A DNA stretch of 64,000 nt from Aliivibrio fischeri (GCA_038993745.2 CP160629.1:2728001-2792000), one strand, 5' to 3'. Counted from the stretch's first letter, positions 31,374 to 41,788 are shown. Notes: a model not told the origin generated them from the sequence alone. Made by a program: numbers and translations.

Positions 31374-32705
31374 CTATGATAGGAAAATTGCTTTTTTCCA
31401 TTGATAATAGAATGTCACAGCCAAACTCAACCCCCGCATTGCCATAAATGAAATCATAGCCGCCCAAAGCGCATGATTTCCGTTATCTTGCATTAACCAC
31501 CAAACAGAGAAGAAGGTTATCATGGCGATAAACATGGAATTTCTCATCTCAGAGCCTTTGGTTGCTCCAACAAAAATACCATCCAACAAGAAACACCACA
31601 TTGATACCAATGGCATGGCAATTAACCAAGGCAAATAAATCAACGCTGTTTTTTGCACATCTTCAATTGAAGATATCATTGCGATTAACTGATAACCAAA
31701 TACACCAAATACCAAACTGAGTAAGCTACTTATCACTAAACTCCAAAAAGTCGTACCAATAAGAGAATCCGCTAGCTGAGTTCTACTTTTTGCTCCAATC
31801 GCCTTTCCTACCATTGCCTCCATTGCATAAGCAAACCCATCCATACCATAAGAAATCATCATTAAGAAGCTCATTAATACTGCATTTGCAGCAACAATAT
31901 CTACACCTAATGATGCTCCTTGAAACGTCATAAAAGTAAAGCAAGCTTGTAAGCACAGAGAACGTAAGAATATATCTCGATTTAAATTCAAGAGACGCTT
32001 AAAACCCGATAATAAATCAGATAGCGACATAATAAAGCTAGGTAACACGAGCTTATTACTCTGTTTTAAGACAAACCACAAACCGATTACTAATGAAGAA
32101 TAATCGGCAATAACGGAAGCAAGTGCTGCACCTTCAACTTTCCAATGAAAGCCAACCACAAATAAAAGATCGAGAATAATATTAATGCTATTGGTTATGA
32201 TAACCAGCCACATAGGATAACGAGCATTTTGCGTTCCAAGTAGCCAGCCCATGATAACCAAATTACTCAATGCGGCAGGTGCACTCCATATACGAATAGA
32301 AAAATATTGCTCGGCATAGTGCTTCACTTCAGCAGAGGCGTCACTGAATGAAAAAATGATCTGAGAAAGTGGCTGATGAAAAAGCAGTAAAATAAAAGAG
32401 AAGCACAGAGCAAGAAAAATGCCTTGAGAAAACGTCTGGCTCAGCGCATTTTTATTTTCTGCACCATAAGCTTGAGCTGTTAATCCTGTTGTTGCCATGC
32501 GAAGAAAACCCAATAACCAGAATGTTACGCTGATCATCGTGCCGCCCACCGCTACACCACCTAAATACCATGCATGTTCTAAATGCCCAATAACTGCAGC
32601 ATCAATTAATCCTAATAAAGGAATGGTGATATTTGATAACACCATTGGTATAGCTAATGCTAGCACTTGCCGATGTAATGAAAGGTTTCTTAATGAATGC
32701 CACAT
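31374..32705 (-). CDS. dinF: MATE-family efflux protein DinF
   Basis: A 443-residue multidrug/toxin extrusion transporter with about twelve membrane helices. The N-terminal LAIPMVLSNITIPLLGLIDA and the later TTGLTAQAYGA are typical of the DinF branch of MATE proteins, which use sodium or proton gradients. DinF usually lies directly downstream of lexA in gammaproteobacteria. Here a methyltransferase gene sits between them, and I find no CTG-N10-CAG SOS box in the 126 bases before dinF, so its SOS control through lexA readthrough is doubtful. Confidence 0.9.
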   Translation of the reverse strand: MWHSLRNLSLHRQVLALAIPMVLSNITIPLLGLIDAAVIGHLEHAWYLGGVAVGGTMISVTFWLLGFLRMATTGLTAQAYGAENKNALSQTFSQGIFLALCFSFILLLFHQPLSQIIFSFSDASAEVKHYAEQYFSIRIWSAPAALSNLVIMGWLLGTQNARYPMWLVIITNSINIILDLLFVVGFHWKVEGAALASVIADYSSLVIGLWFVLKQSNKLVLPSFIMSLSDLLSGFKRLLNLNRDIFLRSLCLQACFTFMTFQGASLGVDIVAANAVLMSFLMMISYGMDGFAYAMEAMVGKAIGAKSRTQLADSLIGTTFWSLVISSLLSLVFGVFGYQLIAMISSIEDVQKTALIYLPWLIAMPLVSMWCFLLDGIFVGATKGSEMRNSMFIAMITFFSVWWLMQDNGNHALWAAMISFMAMRGLSLAVTFYYQWKKAIFLS

Positions 32706-32831
32706 AAGGAGTACCGAGAGAAAAAAGTAACTGCATTATTGCTTACTTTCTTTCGATCCTAAACCCTTACACCATTCAATTCATACTCATGTCATTAAAT
32801 AGAACAATTGGTATTAAAGCTTGTTTTGCTA

Positions 32832-33626
32832 TTACCAATTCATATGGATCAGCAAAGGAGTAACCCGGTGCTTAAATAATGGGAACTTAACCAACCAACG
32901 CTGCCATGCCTTCCAACGAGTACAGTTATGCTCTATCGGTGAAGTAACGGATAGATTTTCAATCCATGGTAACCATCCAGTAAAATCATGTTTAGGTTGA
33001 TATAAACCATGTTGGTATTCAACACTACCAAGCTTTTTGCCTATCATGGTATTGCAGCGATCCCCTGCAACAACGAATAACGCTTCTGCATGATTAAAAC
33101 GACGGCCAAGCAGTTGGATAAATTTAGATAGTTGAGTTTTAGTGCAATCTAACAAAGCTTGCTCACACACAATCATGACAGGCACATTATTAGGCACAGG
33201 AAGCTCATCAATCCAGTGATCGTCACCAACAGAGCCGCAACGTAAATAATATCGCTCATTGGTATGGAAGAGTTTTTGGCGCCAAAGCAAATTTTCATTA
33301 ATATCAAGCTCAAGCCAATGACAACGTCCATTATCTAAACGATAAAAACGTGTATCTAAGCCTGCGCCAACATTAACAACCCAGCCTGATGGATTTGATT
33401 TTAGAAATTTAGAAACTTGTTGATCACACTGAACCGTCAAAGTTGCGTGAAGAAGCTGTTTTTGGTCTATATCTCCAGAGAGACATTCAGCAGAAAGGTG
33501 ACAGCGCTGACAAGCCGCTGCAGCAATAGGGTCATAAATGAGCCCATTGTCGATCATACTTTCACGGCTTCTTAACCAAAGAGGTTGTAATAAACGTGAA
33601 GGAATTTTATGGCCGAGGTTCGTCAT
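32832..33626 (-). CDS. Class I SAM methyltransferase (leucine carboxyl methyltransferase / PCMT-like family)
   Basis: The 264-residue product starting at ATG 33626 (MTNLGHKIPSRLL) has the SAM-binding VVNVGAGLDTRFYRL at about residue 80 and a following WLELDI with the acidic residue that contacts the ribose, both typical of the LCM/TcmP-like O-methyltransferase family. Upstream ATGs exist but lie inside AT-rich, Fur-box sequence. It sits between lexA and dinF on the same strand. A Fur-like box at 33656-33670 overlaps the expected promoter, so iron may repress it. The substrate is unknown; a siderophore link is only a guess. Confidence 0.8.
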   Translation of the reverse strand: MTNLGHKIPSRLLQPLWLRSRESMIDNGLIYDPIAAAACQRCHLSAECLSGDIDQKQLLHATLTVQCDQQVSKFLKSNPSGWVVNVGAGLDTRFYRLDNGRCHWLELDINENLLWRQKLFHTNERYYLRCGSVGDDHWIDELPVPNNVPVMIVCEQALLDCTKTQLSKFIQLLGRRFNHAEALFVVAGDRCNTMIGKKLGSVEYQHGLYQPKHDFTGWLPWIENLSVTSPIEHNCTRWKAWQRWLVKFPLFKHRVTPLLIHMNW

Positions 33627-33655
33627 TATCATCATCCTTAGTGAATAGGACCAAA

Positions 33656-33670
33656 TGATAATAACTATCA
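33656..33670 (-). promoter_or_regulatory. Candidate Fur box
   Basis: TGATAATAACTATCA is a 7-1-7 inverted repeat matching the Fur consensus with one arm mismatch. It lies 30 bases upstream of the methyltransferase start. A second, weaker palindrome ATAAT-GATG-ATTAT lies near 33708-33721. Sequence prediction only. Confidence 0.6.
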
Positions 33671-33751
33671 TTACCACTTGTAAAGATTTATTTCAGCTAA
33701 ACAAGCGATAATGATGATTATATAGTGTCAATCTAGATGATTAGATTGTAA

Positions 33752-34378
33752 TTACATCCAAGTTGTACTTCTGATCACACCAACAGCAAGACCTTCAATA
33801 CTTAAACTTTGAGAAGTTAAATCCACTTCAATTGGTGAAAATTCTTCATTTTCGGCATGAAGAAATACCATAGAGCCTTTACGCTCTAAGCGTTTTACCG
33901 TTACATCATCATCAACACGAGCAACAACGACTTGACCATCGCGAACGTCTTGAGTTTTATGAACCGCAAGTAAATCACCATCCATAATTCCAATGTCTTT
34001 CATGCTTTCGCCGTTCACGCGTAATAAGAAATCAGCTTGTGGCTTAAACATTCCAGGATCAACTTTATAGTGGCTCTCAACATGCTCTTGAGCAAGAATC
34101 GGCTCCCCTGCTGCAACTTGACCAATGAGTGGAACACCCAGTTCTTCATCATGATGATCTGCATCTTGCAGTAGAATACGTATTCCACGAGATGCACCAG
34201 GAATAATTTCTATCACCTGCTTACGAGCTAATGCCTTTAAGTGCTCTTCCGCCGCATTCGCTGAACGAAATCCCAACTCACGAGCAATTTCTGCACGTGT
34301 TGGTGGCATGCCAGTATCATCAATTTTTGCTTTGATAAGATCAAAGACTTCTTGCTGTCTTGCCGTTAGCGGCTTCAT
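33752..34378 (-). CDS. lexA: SOS repressor LexA
   Basis: Represses DNA-damage genes and cleaves itself when RecA is activated. The 208-residue protein has the winged helix with [20 protein letters not shown], the Ala-Gly cleavage site in GQVAAGEP, the catalytic Ser in NGESMKD and the Lys in [10 protein letters not shown]. Two SOS boxes lie upstream, as in E. coli. ATG 34378 is the clear start, matching [19 protein letters not shown] openings. Confidence 0.97.
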   Translation of the reverse strand: MKPLTARQQEVFDLIKAKIDDTGMPPTRAEIARELGFRSANAAEEHLKALARKQVIEIIPGASRGIRILLQDADHHDEELGVPLIGQVAAGEPILAQEHVESHYKVDPGMFKPQADFLLRVNGESMKDIGIMDGDLLAVHKTQDVRDGQVVVARVDDDVTVKRLERKGSMVFLHAENEEFSPIEVDLTSQSLSIEGLAVGVIRSTTWM

Positions 34379-34385
34379 AAATCAC

Positions 34386-34401
34386 CTGTCTGTTTATACA
34401 G
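34386..34401 (-). promoter_or_regulatory. SOS box 1 of lexA
   Basis: CTG-N10-CAG with the T-rich centre TCTGTTTATA, 8 bases before the lexA ATG. Confidence 0.85.
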
Positions 34402-34405
34402 TTCA

Positions 34406-34421
34406 CTGTGAGTATATACAG
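34406..34421 (-). promoter_or_regulatory. SOS box 2 of lexA
   Basis: CTG-N10-CAG with centre TGAGTATATA, 4 bases from box 1. Two adjacent boxes are the known arrangement for lexA autoregulation. Confidence 0.87.
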
Positions 34422-34619
34422 CTGTGCTATGCTTTGAAAGACCTATTGATTAAAAATAAGACAAAATCGCTTACTTTTCTGTCATATGACTCATACAATT
34501 GCGGATATTCTGTTCATCCCTATTAAAAGGTTTGACCAGTTCTGCTATTCTTGCCTGAAATTGTAAGCATCTATTATACGGCCGACTGCTCGGTACATAA
34601 CTAAGGCGTTATTGTCATT

Positions 34620-37043
34620 ATGTCTACAGGACACACTATTTATCATTCTTTACTAAAGTTACCACTATCGGTAATGGTGAAGAGTAGCTCGATTCCATCG
34701 AATCCTATTGAAGATTTAAAAATTGATCTTGAGCGCCCAATTATTTACGCACTACCATTTCGTTCACATGTGGATTTACTTACACTACAAAAAAGTGCCC
34801 TAGAACTTGGTTTGCCTGACCCTCTATCTCCTATCGAGATTGAAGGTGTAAAATATCCACGCTATGTATTTACTTCTATCGGACCAAAAATGTTCGATAC
34901 TGATGACGATCTTCCACAAGAGTCGTTAGACCTATTTAAGATTGTATTAAAGCACCATGCTGATAATCCAGACGCTGATTTCCAACTGATCCCTACCTCT
35001 ATTTTATGGGGAAGAAAGCCAGGTAAAGAAGGAACAAGTAAACCTCACTTAATGCCACTTAACGGACCTCAAAAATTTGTCACGTTAATAAAAGCAGGAC
35101 GAGACTCAACCGTTCGTATTAGCCCAGTAGTATCTTTACGTTACATGGCTGATAACCACGGCTCTGATGAAGCCATTGCACATAAATTAGCGCGTGTTGC
35201 AAAAATACACTTTTCTCGCCAAAAATTAGCGGCATCAGGTCCTAACCTACCGAATCGCCAAGCGCTATTTAATCGCTTATTAAAATCACAAGCGATTGAG
35301 AAAGTCATTTTAGAAGAAGCAAAAAGCCGAAATGTCGATGTAGAGAAAGTGCGTAAAGAAGCCATGGGTATCATGGAAGAAATCGCTACCAACTTCTCTT
35401 ATTCTCTAATTAAAAATGGTAACCGTATTCTGAAGTGGTTATGGAACCGTTTATATCAGGGATTAAACATCAATAACGCTTCTACTGTGCGTAAATTAGC
35501 ACAAGAAGGTCATGAGATTGTTTATGTTCCTTGTCATCGTAGTCACATGGATTACCTACTCCTTTCTTATGTTTTATATCATGAAGGTTTAGTTCCACCA
35601 CATATTGCTGCTGGCATTAACTTAAACTTCTTCCCTGCGGGTCCTATTTTCCGTCGCGGTGGTGCTTTCTTTATTCGTCGTAGCTTTAAAGGTAATCGCC
35701 TGTACTCAACCATTTTCCGTGAATATTTAGCTGAGCTTTTTGCAAAAGGATACTCAGTTGAATACTTCAGTGAAGGTGGACGTTCACGTACCGGTCGTTT
35801 ATTACAAGCGAAAACAGGTATGTTAGCAATGACGGTACAAGCAATGCTACGTGGCTTAAACCGCCCAGTTACCTTAGTACCTGTTTATATTGGGTATGAA
35901 CACGTAATGGAAGTAACCACTTACGCAAAAGAGCTGCGTGGTAAACGTAAAGAAAAAGAAAATGCAGGTCAGGTATTACGTACACTACGCAAACTACGTA
36001 ACTTCGGACAAGGTTACGTTAACTTTGGTGAGCCTATCTCATTAAACCATTACTTAAATGAACATGCTCCAAATTGGTCTGAATCAATCAACCCGATTGA
36101 ACCACAGAAACCAGAATGGATGACACCTGTCGTAAACGGCATCGCTAATAAGATGATGACACATATTAATGATGCAGCGGCAGCTAACGCATTAACACTA
36201 TGTGCAACCGCTTTACTTGCTGCAAACCAACGAGCACTAAGTAAAGAAGACTTAACAGAACAATTAGATTGTTACCTGCAAATTCTACGTAATGTTCCAT
36301 ACTCAGCAACGGCAACTGTTCCAAGTGAAGATGCTGACGCTTTACTAGAACATGCCATTAAGCTGGATAAGTTTGTTATTGAGAAAGATACGCTAGGTGA
36401 GATTGTTTCATTAGATCGTAATCAGTCTCTACTGATGACTTACTATCGAAATAACATTATCCATCTATTTGCACTACCATCATTGATTGCAAAACTCGTC
36501 GTTCACCATGACACGATTACCGTAGAACAAATTCAGGACCAGATAAAATTAATTTATCCTTTCCTAAAAGCGGAATTGTTCTTACATTACAAAGAGGAAG
36601 AATTGACCTCTATAGTAAATAATCATATTGATGAATTAGTTCAACAAAATCTGATTTTACGTGATGGTGATACACTGCAACTGTGTAATGCAAACATTCG
36701 CAAATTGCATTTACTTGCTCATACCATTTCAGAAACTCTACAGCGCTACGCAATCGCACTAACGCATCTTCAAGCATCACCAGATTTGGGCAAAGATGAA
36801 TTAGAAGAGCAAAGCCAAATCATGGCTCAGCGTTTAAGTCGTCTACATGGTATCAACGCACCTGAGTTCTTTGATAAAGGTGTATTCTGCATTCTGTTTA
36901 ATACTCTAAAAACAGAAGGATACCTTGATGAAGATGGCGCAGCAGTGTTAAGTAAAGTTGAACCGTTATCGCAAGATATCGCACATCTTCTTACTCCTGA
37001 AATTAAGCTAACGATTCATGCAGTAATGACAAAAGAAGACTAA
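34620..37043 (+). CDS. plsB: Glycerol-3-phosphate acyltransferase
   Basis: Catalyses the first acylation of sn-glycerol-3-phosphate at the inner membrane. The 807 residues match the family length. The HX4D motif [10 protein letters not shown] (about residue 305) and the later [13 protein letters not shown] phosphate-binding block, plus FIRRSF and VPVYIGYE, are the four acyltransferase motifs of PlsB. It reads away from lexA, with about 240 bases of intergenic sequence that also contain the lexA SOS boxes. Confidence 0.97.
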   Translation: MSTGHTIYHSLLKLPLSVMVKSSSIPSNPIEDLKIDLERPIIYALPFRSHVDLLTLQKSALELGLPDPLSPIEIEGVKYPRYVFTSIGPKMFDTDDDLPQESLDLFKIVLKHHADNPDADFQLIPTSILWGRKPGKEGTSKPHLMPLNGPQKFVTLIKAGRDSTVRISPVVSLRYMADNHGSDEAIAHKLARVAKIHFSRQKLAASGPNLPNRQALFNRLLKSQAIEKVILEEAKSRNVDVEKVRKEAMGIMEEIATNFSYSLIKNGNRILKWLWNRLYQGLNINNASTVRKLAQEGHEIVYVPCHRSHMDYLLLSYVLYHEGLVPPHIAAGINLNFFPAGPIFRRGGAFFIRRSFKGNRLYSTIFREYLAELFAKGYSVEYFSEGGRSRTGRLLQAKTGMLAMTVQAMLRGLNRPVTLVPVYIGYEHVMEVTTYAKELRGKRKEKENAGQVLRTLRKLRNFGQGYVNFGEPISLNHYLNEHAPNWSESINPIEPQKPEWMTPVVNGIANKMMTHINDAAAANALTLCATALLAANQRALSKEDLTEQLDCYLQILRNVPYSATATVPSEDADALLEHAIKLDKFVIEKDTLGEIVSLDRNQSLLMTYYRNNIIHLFALPSLIAKLVVHHDTITVEQIQDQIKLIYPFLKAELFLHYKEEELTSIVNNHIDELVQQNLILRDGDTLQLCNANIRKLHLLAHTISETLQRYAIALTHLQASPDLGKDELEEQSQIMAQRLSRLHGINAPEFFDKGVFCILFNTLKTEGYLDEDGAAVLSKVEPLSQDIAHLLTPEIKLTIHAVMTKED

Positions 37044-37067
37044 TTTAACGTCCCTTTCTTTAAATAC

Positions 37068-37107
37068 AAAAAAAGCCAGTATGATATTAGTCATACTGGC
37101 TTTTCTT
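37068..37107. terminator. Terminator between plsB and ubiA
   Basis: AAGCCAGTATGA and TCATACTGGCTT form a strong hairpin with A and T runs on either side, shared by convergent plsB and ubiA. Confidence 0.87.
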
Positions 37108-37120
37108 TTAAAACAATACG

Positions 37121-37978
37121 TTAAATTAAAACGCTTGCACTGATAGCAATAAAAATCAGTCCACCGACATAGTTATTATTTAAAAACGCTTTAAAGCAAG
37201 CTTCCCTTTCACGTCCTTTTATTAACCATTGCTGATACACAAAAAATCCAGCAGCCGCTAATATTCCCCAATAATAAATACCAGAAAGCGCTAATTGAGA
37301 GCCTAATACGATCAATAATGCCAATACCGATAACTGCAATAAACCGATAATCGTTTTATCATAGCGTCCAAACAAAATGGCTGTTGATTTAATACCAATC
37401 TTTACATCATCATCTCTGTCCACCATTGCATACTGTGTATCGTAGGCGATCGTCCACAATGCATTAATCACAAACAGTAACCACGCTTCAGGTGGTACCT
37501 GATTTGATTCTGCTGCGTATGCCATTGGAATTGCCCAGCTAAATGCTAGTCCAAGTACAAACTGAGGGAGATACGTCACTCGTTTCATAAAAGGGTAAGC
37601 AATGGCAAGAACAATGCCGATACCAGATAGCATAATCGTTAAGGTGTTCATGGTTAAAACAAGAAGAAAAGAACACACAACCAAAACAACAAAAAGAGAC
37701 AACGCTTCTTTTGAAGAGATAAGTCCAGAAGGCAATGGACGATTAGCCGTTCGTTTTACATGACCATCCACTTTACGGTCCGCAAAATCATTAATCACGC
37801 ACCCCGCAGAGCGCATAAAAACCACACCTAATACAAATACAATAAGTACGTGCCAATCAGGCAATCCATCGGCTGCTAAAAATAAAGCCCACAATGTTGG
37901 CCATAAAAGCAATAGAGAACCAATTGGACGATTCATTCGGGTCAATTGCCAAAACGCCTCTGCTTTTGACATGTTCAT
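37121..37978 (-). CDS. ubiA: 4-hydroxybenzoate octaprenyltransferase
   Basis: An integral membrane prenyltransferase that attaches the polyprenyl chain to 4-hydroxybenzoate in ubiquinone synthesis. The 285-residue protein has about nine helices and both Asp-rich motifs: [15 protein letters not shown] (about residue 63) and [16 protein letters not shown] (about residue 180). The ATG overlaps the ubiC stop by four bases (ATGA), so it is translated after ubiC in one operon. Confidence 0.96.
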   Translation of the reverse strand: MNMSKAEAFWQLTRMNRPIGSLLLLWPTLWALFLAADGLPDWHVLIVFVLGVVFMRSAGCVINDFADRKVDGHVKRTANRPLPSGLISSKEALSLFVVLVVCSFLLVLTMNTLTIMLSGIGIVLAIAYPFMKRVTYLPQFVLGLAFSWAIPMAYAAESNQVPPEAWLLFVINALWTIAYDTQYAMVDRDDDVKIGIKSTAILFGRYDKTIIGLLQLSVLALLIVLGSQLALSGIYYWGILAAAGFFVYQQWLIKGREREACFKAFLNNNYVGGLIFIAISASVLI

Positions 37979-38517
37979 GATTCCACTTCCTTTGAATAAA
38001 TGGGTGCTTCTGGTAAAAATAACTCTGCAACTAGCATAGGTTTATTATTCATCCATAATCGAGAACGACGAGCAAACAACTCTCCTCTTTCTGTCATTAT
38101 TGTTCCTACTTGTAATTTATCTCTATGTGCACTTTGAGCACTAAATACAGTAATTCCTAAAGGAGTATGACCTTGACGAGTTAAATCATGCGGCTGATCT
38201 TGCAATGATGATAACGGAATTAATGTTCTACCATAAACCCACGATTGCTGATCACCTTTTAAGATGACTTTTCGACGCAAACACACTTCTCCGCTAAGAA
38301 GAGCTTCCTCTTCTACGGTTAATTTATCTGGATTCACATGGGTATTATCCAATACCGATACCGATAACACATTGCAATGCTGCTCTAAACGACGTGATAG
38401 TGAATCTAATCCTAGCAACCAATAACGCTGCAGGTCATTACTACACTCAAATGTATCGGCCTCTTGCCACTGCACTCTTTTTAGTACAGAAGCACACCAA
38501 GAATTGATATCTGACAT
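37975..38517 (-). CDS. ubiC: Chorismate pyruvate-lyase
   Basis: Removes pyruvate from chorismate to give 4-hydroxybenzoate, the first committed step of ubiquinone synthesis. Starting at ATG 38517 ([15 protein letters not shown]) gives 180 residues, near the family's 165. It shows [21 protein letters not shown] with the substrate-binding Arg and the closing FLPEAPIY with the family's Glu. The longer open frame up to 38655 adds unrelated residues and crosses the divergent FliL-like start. Its product feeds UbiA, encoded next. Confidence 0.92.
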   Translation of the reverse strand: MSDINSWCASVLKRVQWQEADTFECSNDLQRYWLLGLDSLSRRLEQHCNVLSVSVLDNTHVNPDKLTVEEEALLSGEVCLRRKVILKGDQQSWVYGRTLIPLSSLQDQPHDLTRQGHTPLGITVFSAQSAHRDKLQVGTIMTERGELFARRSRLWMNNKPMLVAELFLPEAPIYSKEVES

Positions 38518-38639
38518 ATTCTCTATAACATCTTTCACATATATTGCTTTATATTGAAAGATTGTAGTTAATTTTTTCTCACAACTGCCGACTATTGTAT
38601 CAAGTAATAAAATAAATTGACTGATGAATGGATTAGAAA

Positions 38640-39050
38640 ATGACAAAGAAATCATTATTTGCAGGGTTACTGCTGATTATTAGCCAAATATTCTCCCCTG
38701 CAATCCACGCAGAAGAAGAAGTCGCACCTCAAATGGGCTACTTTACACTGGCTCCAGATTTAACAACGAATTTTGTGACAACAGGAAAAAAACTAGGTTA
38801 CATCCAAATTCGAGTAGATATTCTTGTTGCAGATAATCGAGATTTACCGCAATTAGAGCGTCATAATCCACAGATCCGAAACGCATTAGTTGAAGTGTTA
38901 GGACAACAACCAGAACAAAGAATTAAATCCCTGGCGGGTCGTGAAGAAATAAGAAAAGAATGTTTAACTGCAATTAATGAGTTGTTGCTTGCAGAAACAG
39001 GAAAAACGTTAGCCGTTGATTTACTGTTTACCAAATACATTTATCAATAA
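38640..39050 (+). CDS. FliL-like protein with a signal peptide
   Basis: A 136-residue protein. The first 24 residues form a signal peptide with a likely cleavage after SPAIHA, so it is probably exported rather than anchored by an uncleaved helix as true flagellar FliL is. The rest (GYFTLAPDLTTNFV, then GYIQIRVDILV and a C-terminal LFTKYIYQ) follows the FliL domain pattern. It is divergent from ubiC and not in a flagellar cluster. Role uncertain. Confidence 0.78.
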   Translation: MTKKSLFAGLLLIISQIFSPAIHAEEEVAPQMGYFTLAPDLTTNFVTTGKKLGYIQIRVDILVADNRDLPQLERHNPQIRNALVEVLGQQPEQRIKSLAGREEIRKECLTAINELLLAETGKTLAVDLLFTKYIYQ

Positions 39051-39091
39051 CTATTTTTACGTTAGATATTTTTATTTATCTACGTCAATAT

Positions 39092-39130
39092 AAAATGAGC
39101 GAGGTAATCATTACCTCGCTCATTTTTTTT
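39092..39130. terminator. Terminator between the FliL-like gene and glpG
   Basis: AAATGAGCGAGGTAA and TTACCTCGCTCATTT form a perfect 15-pair stem around TCA/TGA, then a T8 run; serves convergent genes. Confidence 0.88.
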
Positions 39131-39133
39131 AAC

Positions 39134-39969
39134 TCAATGAAGATTTTCTAAAGCGACTATCAATCCAGCAATTACACATCCGGTGATTAAGCCTGCTAAA
39201 TGCGCTGTATTTGCAATTGCCATAAAAGGTTGTACATAACCTAAAATTAGCCAAACAAGCATAAAACCAACTATTGGTTTAGATACGGAAATACCTTTCT
39301 CTGGCGCTAACCAGCCAATAAACCAAGAGTAACCGAGTAATGCATACACCACACCAGATAGCCCACCAAAGTTAGCACCTTCAACCCAGAACTGACCTAA
39401 ACCAGAAAACAGCGCAGAAAATAAAAACAGCTGTACTAACTTAGTTCGACCTAATCGTAATTCAATATCCCCGCCTAGCTGCCACCACCACAATAAATTA
39501 AAAATTATATGTGTCGCAGAAAAGTGCAGCAATGCATGTGAGAACCAGCGCCATACTTCAACACTCTGTCCTTGATAGGCAGGAAAGTGTAACGCTTGGA
39601 AAATCGAGTTATTCCACCCTAATTGTTGCAAAGCAAAAATCACAATACACACAAGCATTATCGACAACGTAAAGATCCCAGCTTTAGCTTTGATCATTTT
39701 CATGAGATTAGGCGAACCATATGCAAACTTTGCTGTTCGTGTATCCGCCATATCCCATGATGCTGATTGGTATTTAACATCATTAGGGTTACGTAAAAAT
39801 GCCTGTAATTCTGATTCGACTTCCAGTAAATAAGCATCATCAGAAACAACCCATAAAGCAAACTGTCCATCCCTTCTGGCATCATTCTGATATCGATATG
39901 TCTTGATGCCATATAATCAATGAATGCTTGTCCTGCTCTAGGGTTTGATAATGCGATTAATCTTTGCAT
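39134..39969 (-). pseudogene. glpG: Rhomboid protease GlpG, frameshifted
   Basis: An intramembrane serine protease. The N-terminal cytoplasmic domain starts MQRLIALSNPRAGQAF at 39969 and reads to about 39873 (MPEG). Restoring one G in the GGG run at 39871-39873 (coding strand GGGG to GGG) continues the reading as DGQFALWVVSDDAYLL and on into the membrane domain. That domain has FNLLWWWQLGG, the catalytic Ser in GGLSGVVYAL, and the His in NTAHLAG. The second frame's own ATG at 39751 would lack the N-terminal domain. It follows glpE by six bases and is likely co-transcribed with it. A sequencing deletion is possible. Confidence 0.87.
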
Positions 39970-39975
39970 ACGCTT

Positions 39976-40299
39976 TTATTTCTCCACAGGTAACCCTGCT
40001 TTATGCCAACCTTCAAATCCACCATCAACACTATAAACTTCTTCATAGCCTTGATTCACTAAATACTGAGCTGCACCTTGGCTACTATGTCCGTGATAGC
40101 ACATAACCAAAACCGGTTGTTCAAAATCAATCTCATTCATTAACTCAACGATCGTGTCATTAGTTAAATGAAATGCATTTTCTACATGCCCTCTAATGAA
40201 GGATTGTGGATCCCTAATATCTACCAATACAACATTAAGATCTTGCTGTTGTAATTTTTCTTGAGCGTCTACTACTGATATATGTTGAAACTGATCCAT
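39976..40299 (-). CDS. glpE: Thiosulfate sulfurtransferase (rhodanese) GlpE
   Basis: A single-domain rhodanese that moves sulfane sulfur from thiosulfate to cyanide or thiols such as thioredoxin. From ATG 40299 the protein has 107 residues, as in E. coli. It shows [14 protein letters not shown] and the active-site loop [11 protein letters not shown] with the catalytic Cys, then SVDGGFEGW. Twenty residues further upstream are open but lack homology. It pairs with glpG downstream, as in E. coli, without glpR. Confidence 0.94.
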   Translation of the reverse strand: MDQFQHISVVDAQEKLQQQDLNVVLVDIRDPQSFIRGHVENAFHLTNDTIVELMNEIDFEQPVLVMCYHGHSSQGAAQYLVNQGYEEVYSVDGGFEGWHKAGLPVEK

Positions 40300-40383
40300 T
40301 ATGAGCCTTTCTCTCTGTTTTTTATTTATTGTACCCTCGATTAACCACAAGAAAAACACAGAGTACGTAAGGGTTAAACAAAG

Positions 40384-40624
40384 TTATCCACATAGTTATT
40401 ATCCACACATTTTTTTAGACTATTTTTGACTGTTTAATTTTTACCCACCTGTGGAGAAAGCTGTGAATTACGTTGATAAAGTAGTTTATGAAAAAGCGAT
40501 CCACTATATGTAGTAAAGATCCTTTTTAAAGTGTGGATATAAATTCTGTTGCTAAGCTATCGTGTTATCTAGGTTTTACTGGATTTAATTAAGATCTAAA
40601 CAGATAACTCCCCACTTATACACA
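40384..40624. promoter_or_regulatory. DnaA-box cluster upstream of glpE
   Basis: The 420-base gap between glpE and the rpoH terminator is AT-rich. It contains two perfect DnaA boxes TTATCCACA (40384-40392 and 40399-40407, 15 bases apart, same orientation), a TTATACACA box (40616-40624) fitting TTWTNCACA, and a one-mismatch box on the other strand (40532-40540). Four GATC sites lie in or beside it. No gene is visible. It might bind DnaA to regulate glpEG or to titrate or recharge DnaA. It is not near mnmG, so I do not call it oriC. Confidence 0.55.
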
Positions 40625-40652
40625 AGATATTTTTATTATAATCCATCGAATT

Positions 40653-40665
40653 AATCAAACTCTTG
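40653..40665 (+). promoter_or_regulatory. Consensus IHF site
   Basis: AATCAAACTCTTG matches WATCAANNNNTTR at every fixed position, 28 bases from the last DnaA box. Such sites occur by chance in AT-rich DNA, so confidence is moderate. Confidence 0.45.
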
Positions 40666-40726
40666 ATCATATCAATACATTAATGATATCAATCCGATTA
40701 ATCAGTCGTTCGATTACTTCAGGTAT

Positions 40727-40764
40727 AAAAAAAGCTGAACTCTTTCAAGTTCAGCCTTTTTTAA
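40727..40764 (-). terminator. Terminator of rpoH
   Basis: On the minus strand GGCTGAACTT and AAGTTCAGCT form a stem around GAAAG, followed by a T run, 15 bases after the rpoH stop. Confidence 0.87.
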
Positions 40765-40778
40765 AATTCTTATCTTAA

Positions 40779-41639
40779 TTAAAGAACATCACCAACGGCG
40801 TCCTTCAATTTTTTCATCGCATTCTTCTCAAGTTGACGAATTCGCTCCGCCGATACTTGATAAGTATCTGCTAACTCTTGCAGTGTCGCTTTCTCATCCG
40901 CTAACCAACGAGATTGAACAATATGTTGGCTACGTTCATCTAGCGTCGCAATCGCATTTGCTAAACGATTATTTGTATAATCTTCCCAGTTGTCTTCTTC
41001 TAGAGAGTAAGCAACATCAGATTGCTTATCTTCTAAATAGTAAACTGGTGCCGTAAACGCCATATCACGATCATCATCTTCAGCTGGAGCTTCAAACGTT
41101 GAGTCTTGAGCTGCAAGTCTTGCTTCCATCTCTCGAACTTCAGAAGGTGCAACACCAAGATCTTTTGCAACGGCTTCAACTTCACCGTTGTTAAACCAAC
41201 CTAAACGTTTTTTATTCTTTCTTAAATTAAAAAACAATTTACGTTGCGCTTTGGTTGTTGCTACTTTCACGATACGCCAGTTTCTTAATACGTATTCATG
41301 AATTTCAGCTTTGATCCAGTGCACAGCAAAAGAGACCAAACGTACACCCACTTCAGGGTTAAAACGTTTTACTGCTTTCATTAAGCCTACGTTACCTTCT
41401 TGAATAAGATCCGCTAAAGGTAGGCCGTAACCAGAATAACCACGGGCAACATGCACGACGAAACGAAGATGAGATAGGATCAGCTCTTTCGCTGCCTCTA
41501 TTTCTTCTTTGTAGTGTAAACGCTCCGCTAGCTCACGTTCCTCTGCCACAGTTAACATTGGGTAACTATTAACAGATCGTAGATAGCTATCGATACTATC
41601 TTGTGAAACGACAGCCATTGAATACATTTCTTTCGACAT
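40779..41639 (-). CDS. rpoH: Heat-shock sigma factor sigma-32
   Basis: Directs RNA polymerase to heat-shock promoters. The 286-residue protein shows region 2 ([18 protein letters not shown], then [22 protein letters not shown]), the RpoH box [17 protein letters not shown] that marks sigma-32, and region 4.2 with [20 protein letters not shown]. In gammaproteobacteria rpoH follows ftsX, as here. A separate terminator at 41789-41823 lies between them. I cannot assign its promoter with confidence. Confidence 0.97.
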   Translation of the reverse strand: MSKEMYSMAVVSQDSIDSYLRSVNSYPMLTVAEERELAERLHYKEEIEAAKELILSHLRFVVHVARGYSGYGLPLADLIQEGNVGLMKAVKRFNPEVGVRLVSFAVHWIKAEIHEYVLRNWRIVKVATTKAQRKLFFNLRKNKKRLGWFNNGEVEAVAKDLGVAPSEVREMEARLAAQDSTFEAPAEDDDRDMAFTAPVYYLEDKQSDVAYSLEEDNWEDYTNNRLANAIATLDERSQHIVQSRWLADEKATLQELADTYQVSAERIRQLEKNAMKKLKDAVGDVL

Positions 41640-41788
41640 TCAAATCCCCATTTATATCTTGGTATTACTTAACTTAACCTTGCAATAATGTACTTAAAGT
41701 AAACAGACTGCAAGTGAAAGGCGGAAAATTATCCACACTTTATTGACTAATTTCTGTTAAGTAAGTTCAGTTTTTAACAAAACAAAAA

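Noticed and set aside
39134..39751. A short rhomboid starting at 39751 as an intact gene
   Set aside because: The N-terminal GlpG domain continues in frame upstream once one base is restored; the internal ATG is not a natural start.
40370..40670. A chromosomal replication origin
   Set aside because: DnaA boxes and AT-rich DNA are present, but there is no mnmG/mioC/rsmG context and too few boxes; a regulatory or DnaA-control locus is the more careful reading.
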